From assembly GCA_937976325.1 (NCBI GenBank), contig CALJSD010000026.1, positions 1 to 9,752 of the forward strand: a DNA stretch of 9,752 bases, written 5' to 3'. The first letter of the stretch is position 1. Each line of letters begins with the position of its first letter. The notes beneath the pieces are model-generated. The model searched no databases, had not been told where the DNA came from, and was given only the letters and a program-made list of their open reading frames with translations. A program made the position numbers and the translations under genes. Positions 5,816-9,752 of the stretch are shown in pieces. Source of the DNA: an uncultured Carnobacterium sp. Its GTDB lineage: Bacteria; Bacillota; Bacilli; Lactobacillales; Aerococcaceae.

Positions 5816-7506
5816 CTATTCGCATGTCCTTCTTCTTTTAATGGAAGGTGTAAATACACTTTCGTATATGCATTAGGCTCAGATTCAATTTCCATCGAAA
5901 AAGCTTCTCCGAAATAGAGCATCAATCGTTCTTTGATATTCTTAATACCAACTCCACCAAGTTCTTTCGTACTCGTTGTATTTTCTTTTATTCCTACCCC
6001 ATTATCTGCAATACAAATATCTATAAAAGTATCTCTTTTAGATACAGTAATCGTAATTTTTCCAGGGCGTTCGGACTCTTTAATTCCATGATAGATTGCA
6101 TTTTCTACAAGTGGCTGCAGAACGATTTTTGGAAGCTTGATATCCGGAATATCATCAGGTTCATCGATCTCATATTCCAATTTATCTCCATATCGTTCCT
6201 TTTGAATAAACAGATATTGACGGACATGCTCGATTTCTTGGCGTAAGGTCACTATTTCTTCTCCAGCATTCAAGGAAAGTCTAAAGTAATTAGAGAGCGC
6301 CTTTGTAATATCTACTACCTTTTGATGGTCTTGAAACTCTGCCATCCAAATAATGGTATCCAGCGTATTATACAAGAAGTGCGGATTAATTTGACTCGTT
6401 AACGCCTTTAATTCATAGATGCGGGTCAATGCTTCTTGCTCTTTTTCTTCCTTCATTAAAGTCTCGATTCTCTCGAGCATCTGATTAAAGGTACCTGCTA
6501 GCGCTTGGAATTCTTGAGCTCCTTTTTGTTCAGCCCGAATGGTCGTATCGCCTTCTTCTACTCGTCTCATCACTTGCCCTAGTTTTTTAACAGGTAGTAA
6601 TTGATAACGTATCAATGTAAAAATACCTAACATACAAATAAGTAAGCTTAGAACTCCAACAACACTGACAATCCCAAGTAGTTTTACAGAGTCTTCTTTA
6701 AACCGACTAAATGAGCTAACTCCCACTAAGATCCAATCGCTATTCTCAATAGGGCTTTTATGAACAAAAAAATCATCAGACACCATTGAATCCATCGGAC
6801 TATTGGATATTTCTTGTACCGACATTTGCTTATCAACTGACTCGAATGCCTCCGAATCCGGATGATAAATAAGTGTACCGTCCTTTTGAATGACAAAGGC
6901 ATACCCATTTTCCCCTAGAGAAAGTTCTTTCACATATTTTTCTAGTTCGTGATAATCCACATCTAAGCGGATAACGCCAAGATTTTCTCCTGCGTTACTT
7001 TTCACTTCCTGACTAATAGAAATCACGATTTGATTTTTTTGATTTTTGATAGACTGAATGATTGGGACATTCGAGTGTTCTAGAGCATCTTGATACCATT
7101 TTTGGGCCATCATATCCGCTGAAGTCACCATTTCTTCTTCCATCCCGGTCGTAATGAATCTACCATCTTTTGTCACCAATCGTATCGATACAAAATCCGG
7201 ATGACTCTTCAGCATTGTCTCAAGCCATTCATGGATTGCCGATTCATTTTCTGCTGTTGTTTGACTAGCAAAGTCCTTTATTGCCTGAGACTGTGATAAA
7301 GATCTTGAAGTAGATTTTAAATTCGAAACGTACTGCTCGATATATTTGGAACTTGTATCAATCTCATGAATGGTATGATCTTCTACTTCACGATGAAAAA
7401 CCTCGCTACTTTTTATAAAATAGAAGCTTCCAATTAAAACGACCATGACAAAAAGCATGATACTTAAATAGGCAAATAATCTTGTTGCAAGGGACTGTTT
7501 TTTCAT
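5812..7506 (-). CDS. Sensor histidine kinase, YesM type (Cache-like sensor, HAMP, HisKA/HATPase)
   Basis: This is the membrane sensor of a two-component system. The 564 residues show a transmembrane segment at about 11-31 and an extracytoplasmic region of about 240 residues resembling a dCache fold (QKWYQDAL and GYAFVIQKDGTLIYHPD are typical). A second membrane segment lies at about 274-299, a HAMP linker at about 300-352, and the His_kinase box SQINPHFLYN with phospho-acceptor His376. The ATPase domain has N box PLVENA (465-470), G1 DNGVGI (501-506) and G2 GGVGIKNI (517-524). The sensor region has no cysteine but eight methionines, four of them at 122-133. The start ATG overlaps the regulator stop by 4 nt, so both are made together. 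The ligand is unknown. YesM relatives often control carbohydrate uptake, but no transporter is adjacent and msrAB is the nearest upstream unit. Confidence 0.93.
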   Translation of the reverse strand: MKKQSLATRLFAYLSIMLFVMVVLIGSFYFIKSSEVFHREVEDHTIHEIDTSSKYIEQYVSNLKSTSRSLSQSQAIKDFASQTTAENESAIHEWLETMLKSHPDFVSIRLVTKDGRFITTGMEEEMVTSADMMAQKWYQDALEHSNVPIIQSIKNQKNQIVISISQEVKSNAGENLGVIRLDVDYHELEKYVKELSLGENGYAFVIQKDGTLIYHPDSEAFESVDKQMSVQEISNSPMDSMVSDDFFVHKSPIENSDWILVGVSSFSRFKEDSVKLLGIVSVVGVLSLLICMLGIFTLIRYQLLPVKKLGQVMRRVEEGDTTIRAEQKGAQEFQALAGTFNQMLERIETLMKEEKEQEALTRIYELKALTSQINPHFLYNTLDTIIWMAEFQDHQKVVDITKALSNYFRLSLNAGEEIVTLRQEIEHVRQYLFIQKERYGDKLEYEIDEPDDIPDIKLPKIVLQPLVENAIYHGIKESERPGKITITVSKRDTFIDICIADNGVGIKENTTSTKELGGVGIKNIKERLMLYFGEAFSMEIESEPNAYTKVYLHLPLKEEGHANS

Positions 7507-8249
7507 ATTTTTGCCCCACTTCTAAAACTTTTAGGGGAAACGCCGACAATCGACTTGAATCGATAAGAGAAATAGTTCATATCTTCTATTCCAACGGCTA
7601 AAGCCACCTCATAAATCTTCATGTCGGTTGATAATAAGAGACGCTTTGCTCTTTGAATCCGTTGCTGAGTCACATACTCTTGAAAGGACATTCCAAGTTC
7701 TTTTTTGATTAAAAGGCTAAGGTAGTTCGTACTGAATCCTAATTGCTTTGCAAGTTCACCTAGCGCTAAATTTGGATTAGATAATTGCTCTAAAATCAGC
7801 TTCTCGAAATGCTGAGTTCCCGAAGAGGAGTCCTCTTCACTTGCTAATGCCAATAGTTCTCGTTGGCGCTTTTCTTCGTTAAGTTTGGCAACAACTTTCA
7901 CCAATAAAGCTTCTATTTCTGATTTCGTTACTGGCTTTAAAATATAATCTTCTACTCCAATTTTCACTGCAGATAATAAATAATCTACATAATCATACCC
8001 TGTTAAAAAGATAATTCTCATTTGCGGATATTCACTTCTCACCAACTGCGCAAGAGTAATGCCATCCATTTTCGGCATATTAATATCTGTCAGTAAAATA
8101 TCCGGTGCTTCTTCTCGTATTTTTTCCAGTGCTTGCTCCCCATTTTCTACTTCTTGAACCGTTGAAATGCCCAGCGCTTCAAAATCAATTAAGGATGCAA
8201 TCCCTCTACGAATAATTGGTTCATCTTCAACTATTAAGATTGAATACAT
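7503..8249 (-). CDS. Response regulator, YesN type (REC plus AraC-family HTH)
   Basis: This is the DNA-binding partner of the downstream histidine kinase. In the 248 residues, a receiver domain (1-120) has acidic residues Glu8 and Asp9, phospho-acceptor Asp55 in LLTDINMPKMDG, Thr83 in FLTGYD, and Lys105 in ILKPVT. After a short linker (about 120-148), two AraC-type helix-turn-helix motifs fill the C-terminus (about 150-244): LALGELAKQLGFSTNYLSLL and IYEVALAVGIEDMNYFSYRF, ending with the family's VGVSPKSFR. There is no cysteine in the protein. The start at 8249 has a near-perfect AAAGGAGG ribosome binding site 8-9 nt upstream. Its target genes cannot be read from the sequence. The neighbouring msrAB unit and its own promoter are the first candidates. 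Confidence 0.94.
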   Translation of the reverse strand: MYSILIVEDEPIIRRGIASLIDFEALGISTVQEVENGEQALEKIREEAPDILLTDINMPKMDGITLAQLVRSEYPQMRIIFLTGYDYVDYLLSAVKIGVEDYILKPVTKSEIEALLVKVVAKLNEEKRQRELLALASEEDSSSGTQHFEKLILEQLSNPNLALGELAKQLGFSTNYLSLLIKKELGMSFQEYVTQQRIQRAKRLLLSTDMKIYEVALAVGIEDMNYFSYRFKSIVGVSPKSFRSGAKI

Positions 8250-8269
8250 CTTATCCCCCTCCTTTCTCT

Positions 8270-8298
8270 ATTATACTTCTATTCATAACGGTTTTAAA
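8270..8298 (-). promoter_or_regulatory. Promoter of the two-component system
   Basis: TTTAAA (8298-8293), a 17-bp spacer, and a perfect TATAAT (8275-8270) lie just downstream of the msrAB terminator and about 20 nt before the regulator's ATG. The leader is very short but holds a strong ribosome binding site (8265-8257). Confidence 0.75.
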
Positions 8299-8311
8299 TC
8301 TATTTTTACTC

Positions 8312-8353
8312 AAAAAAGTGCTTCTCTAAAGGAGAATAACTTAGAGAAGCACT
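8312..8353 (-). terminator. Intrinsic terminator after msrAB
   Basis: A perfect 12-bp inverted repeat, GTGCTTCTCTAA (8318-8329) and TTAGAGAAGCAC (8341-8352), extended by one A-T pair, surrounds an 11-nt loop. On the minus strand it is followed by TTTTTT (8317-8312). The opposite side has no T-run, so it serves msrAB only. Confidence 0.93.
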
Positions 8354-8359
8354 GAGTGG

Positions 8360-9475
8360 TTATTTGACGAAATCGACTAAATAACCATATCCCTTTGCTT
8401 CCATCTCATTGAGTGGGATGAATTTGATGGAAGCACTATTGATACAAAAACGAAGTCCACCTTTTTCTTTCGGACCATCTTCAAAAACATGTCCAAGGTG
8501 TGAATCGGCTACCCTACTTCGAACTTCAACACGTTTCATATTGAAACTATTATCCTCATGATAGGTCACAACTTCCGAAGAAATTGGTTTTGAAAAACTT
8601 GGCCAACCGCAGCCAGAATCAAATTTATCTTTGGAAGAAAAGAGCGGTTCTCCTGTAACTACATCTACATAAATTCCTTGTTCATGATTATCCCAGTATT
8701 CATTTGAAAATGCTCTTTCCGTTTTATTTTCACGAGTAACTGCGTATTGTTCCTTCGTAAGTGTCGCTTTTAGAGTCTCTTCGTCAGGTAGCGGATAAAG
8801 ACTGGCATCAATTACAGGGTCACTCGCCTTTTTAACGTCAATGTGGCAATATCCATTTGGATTCTTTTTCAAGTAATCTTGATGATAATCCTCTGCTACC
8901 ACAAAATTTTTCAAAGGTTCCGTCTCAACGGCTAATTTTTTACCAAAGGATTCTTCTTTTTCCTTCATGACTTGTTGAATAATGGCGCTATCTGCCTCAT
9001 CAACATAATAAATACCCGTGCGATACTGTCTTCCTGTGTCATTTCCTTGTTTATTCACAGAAAATGGATCAATGACTCTAAAGTAATACAATAATAACTC
9101 GCGTAGGGAAATCTTATCAGCATCATAAATAACATGAATCGTTTCCGCATGGTCTGTATCATGAATGAGCTTATAATTGGTCGTTTCAACCTTTCCATTC
9201 GCATAGCCACTCACAACATCAATAACACCATTAATTCTTGAAAAGTATTCTTCTAATCCCCAAAAACATCCGCCTGCTAAATATATCTCTTTCATATGTT
9301 CACCTTCCTTTTTCATTTCACTTGTAGTGTTATCTGTTTCCATTAGTTTAGTTACCTTATTTGAGATTTCATCAGCTTTTGAATCCTTTGCAAAGGTACT
9401 TCCTTTGGCAAAATAAAGCACTCCTAAAAGAATGATGGCAACGGCAAAGAGTGTCACCACTAATTTTTTATCCAT
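8360..9475 (-). CDS. msrAB: Membrane-anchored fused peptide-methionine sulfoxide reductase MsrA/MsrB
   Basis: The protein repairs both methionine-S-sulfoxide (MsrA half) and methionine-R-sulfoxide (MsrB half). Among its 371 residues, a hydrophobic segment (about 5-23) serves as an uncleaved anchor or signal; no lipobox cysteine follows. The MsrA domain (about 62-215) has catalytic Cys70 in GGCFWG and resolving Cys210 in NGYCHID. The MsrB domain (about 240-368) has resolving Cys289 in SGCGWPSF and catalytic Cys344 in RFCINSAS. Those four are the only cysteines, so MsrB is the zinc-free type. The anchor implies repair of extracytoplasmic proteins, powered by the thioredoxin-like partner encoded 16 nt upstream. 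The start at 9475 has AAGGAG at 8 nt. Met61, just before the MsrA domain, also has a strong ribosome binding site and could start a soluble form. Confidence 0.96.
   Translation of the reverse strand: MDKKLVVTLFAVAIILLGVLYFAKGSTFAKDSKADEISNKVTKLMETDNTTSEMKKEGEHMKEIYLAGGCFWGLEEYFSRINGVIDVVSGYANGKVETTNYKLIHDTDHAETIHVIYDADKISLRELLLYYFRVIDPFSVNKQGNDTGRQYRTGIYYVDEADSAIIQQVMKEKEESFGKKLAVETEPLKNFVVAEDYHQDYLKKNPNGYCHIDVKKASDPVIDASLYPLPDEETLKATLTKEQYAVTRENKTERAFSNEYWDNHEQGIYVDVVTGEPLFSSKDKFDSGCGWPSFSKPISSEVVTYHEDNSFNMKRVEVRSRVADSHLGHVFEDGPKEKGGLRFCINSASIKFIPLNEMEAKGYGYLVDFVK
9293..9310 (-). promoter_or_regulatory. Possible internal translation start in msrAB
   Basis: Within msrAB, AAGGAAGGTGA (9310-9300) lies 4 nt before an in-frame ATG (9295-9293, Met61). 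From there the product begins MKEIYLAGGCFWG, the usual start of a cytoplasmic MsrA. The site is stronger than many gene starts here. Use in the cell is inferred. Confidence 0.5.
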
Positions 9476-9491
9476 AGGAAACTCTCCTTTC

Positions 9492-9752
9492 TTATAGGCT
9501 TTCTAGCGTTTTTACGATATCGTCATTAGAAACGTGTCCTGGTTGAACTCTGACAACTTTTCCATCAGCATCGATAAATGCTGAGGTTGGGTATCCAACG
9601 ACTCCAAGTTTCTTCAAAAATTGACCGTCTTTATCCACGAGTACTGGTAATGAATGGTAGTCTACCCCGTCAAACCATTTTTTGAAGTCCTCTAAAGATT
9701 TCTCGCGGTTCACACCAGGTGCAATGACAGTTAGAATCACTGAAGCTTTTGG
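9492..9752 (-). CDS. TlpA/Etrx-like thioredoxin-family protein (partial, N-terminus outside window)
   Basis: Only the last 86 residues are visible; the frame is open to the window edge. They match the C-terminal half of a TlpA/ResA-type thioredoxin fold. There is a strand SVILTVIAPG and a helix with SLEDFKKWF. LPVLVDKDGQFLKKLGVVGY then leads to the cis-proline segment YPTSAFIDADGKVV, and a final helix is DDIVKTLESL. The CXXC active site would lie upstream and cannot be seen, nor can a lipobox or membrane anchor. The gene ends 16 nt before msrAB and is surely in the same operon. In streptococci similar proteins (Etrx) pass electrons from CcdA to surface MsrAB, which is the likely job here. A ccdA gene may be just outside the window. 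Confidence 0.85.
   Translation of the reverse strand, partial: PKASVILTVIAPGVNREKSLEDFKKWFDGVDYHSLPVLVDKDGQFLKKLGVVGYPTSAFIDADGKVVRVQPGHVSNDDIVKTLESL

Noticed and set aside
6726..6908. A 60-codon minus-strand frame inside the histidine kinase gene
   Set aside because: It is out of frame within a well-conserved domain and its peptide shows no family features.
1..9752. Search for CRISPR arrays, insertion sequences, phage genes, tRNA or rRNA genes
   Set aside because: No regularly spaced repeats, transposase or phage-like proteins, or tRNA cloverleafs were seen. The only tRNA-related element is the T-box leader.

Overview
The window is a compact, AT-rich stretch in which every gene I can support lies on the minus strand, so transcription runs from high to low coordinates. 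Gene content and order (alaS, ireB/yrzL, ruvX/yrrK, yrzB, mltG/yrrL, udk), strong AAGGAG-type ribosome binding sites and a T-box leader point to a low-GC Gram-positive (Firmicutes). The IreB, fused MsrAB and DUF1292 types suggest Lactobacillales. An Enterococcus- or Carnobacteriaceae-like host such as Granulicatella is my guess and is not proven here.

Layout in the direction of transcription. (1) 9752-8312: an envelope methionine-repair unit. It holds the 3' end of a TlpA/Etrx-like thioredoxin and a membrane-anchored fused methionine sulfoxide reductase (msrAB), and closes with a strong intrinsic terminator. (2) 8298-5812: a two-component system with its own promoter. A YesN-type response regulator (REC plus AraC DNA-binding domain) overlaps by 4 nt a YesM-type histidine kinase with an extracytoplasmic Cache-like sensor. 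(3) 5815-2852: alaS. Its consensus promoter overlaps the kinase stop codon, its leader is a complete alanine T-box riboswitch, and a terminator follows the gene. (4) 2796-1665: an ireB-ruvX-yrzB operon with its own promoter and terminator. (5) 1633-1: mltG followed by udk, translationally coupled and running off the window.

How the genes fit together. Regions 3-5 are the conserved Firmicutes core neighbourhood: alanine charging, a Ser/Thr-kinase substrate tied to cell-wall stress, a 16S rRNA-processing/RuvC-like nuclease, a small acidic protein of unknown role, the terminase of peptidoglycan synthesis, and pyrimidine salvage. Regions 1-2 are the more accessory part. Thioredoxin plus MsrAB would repair oxidised methionines in exported proteins, and the adjacent two-component system is a plausible regulator or sensor for that function.

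I see no CRISPR array, insertion sequence, tRNA, rRNA, prophage or clearly new system. The most useful points are a possible second, cytoplasmic MsrAB isoform from an internal start with a strong ribosome binding site, the msrAB-linked two-component system with a cysteine-free but methionine-containing sensor domain, an IreB lacking one of the two phospho-threonine positions, and a fully readable T-box.
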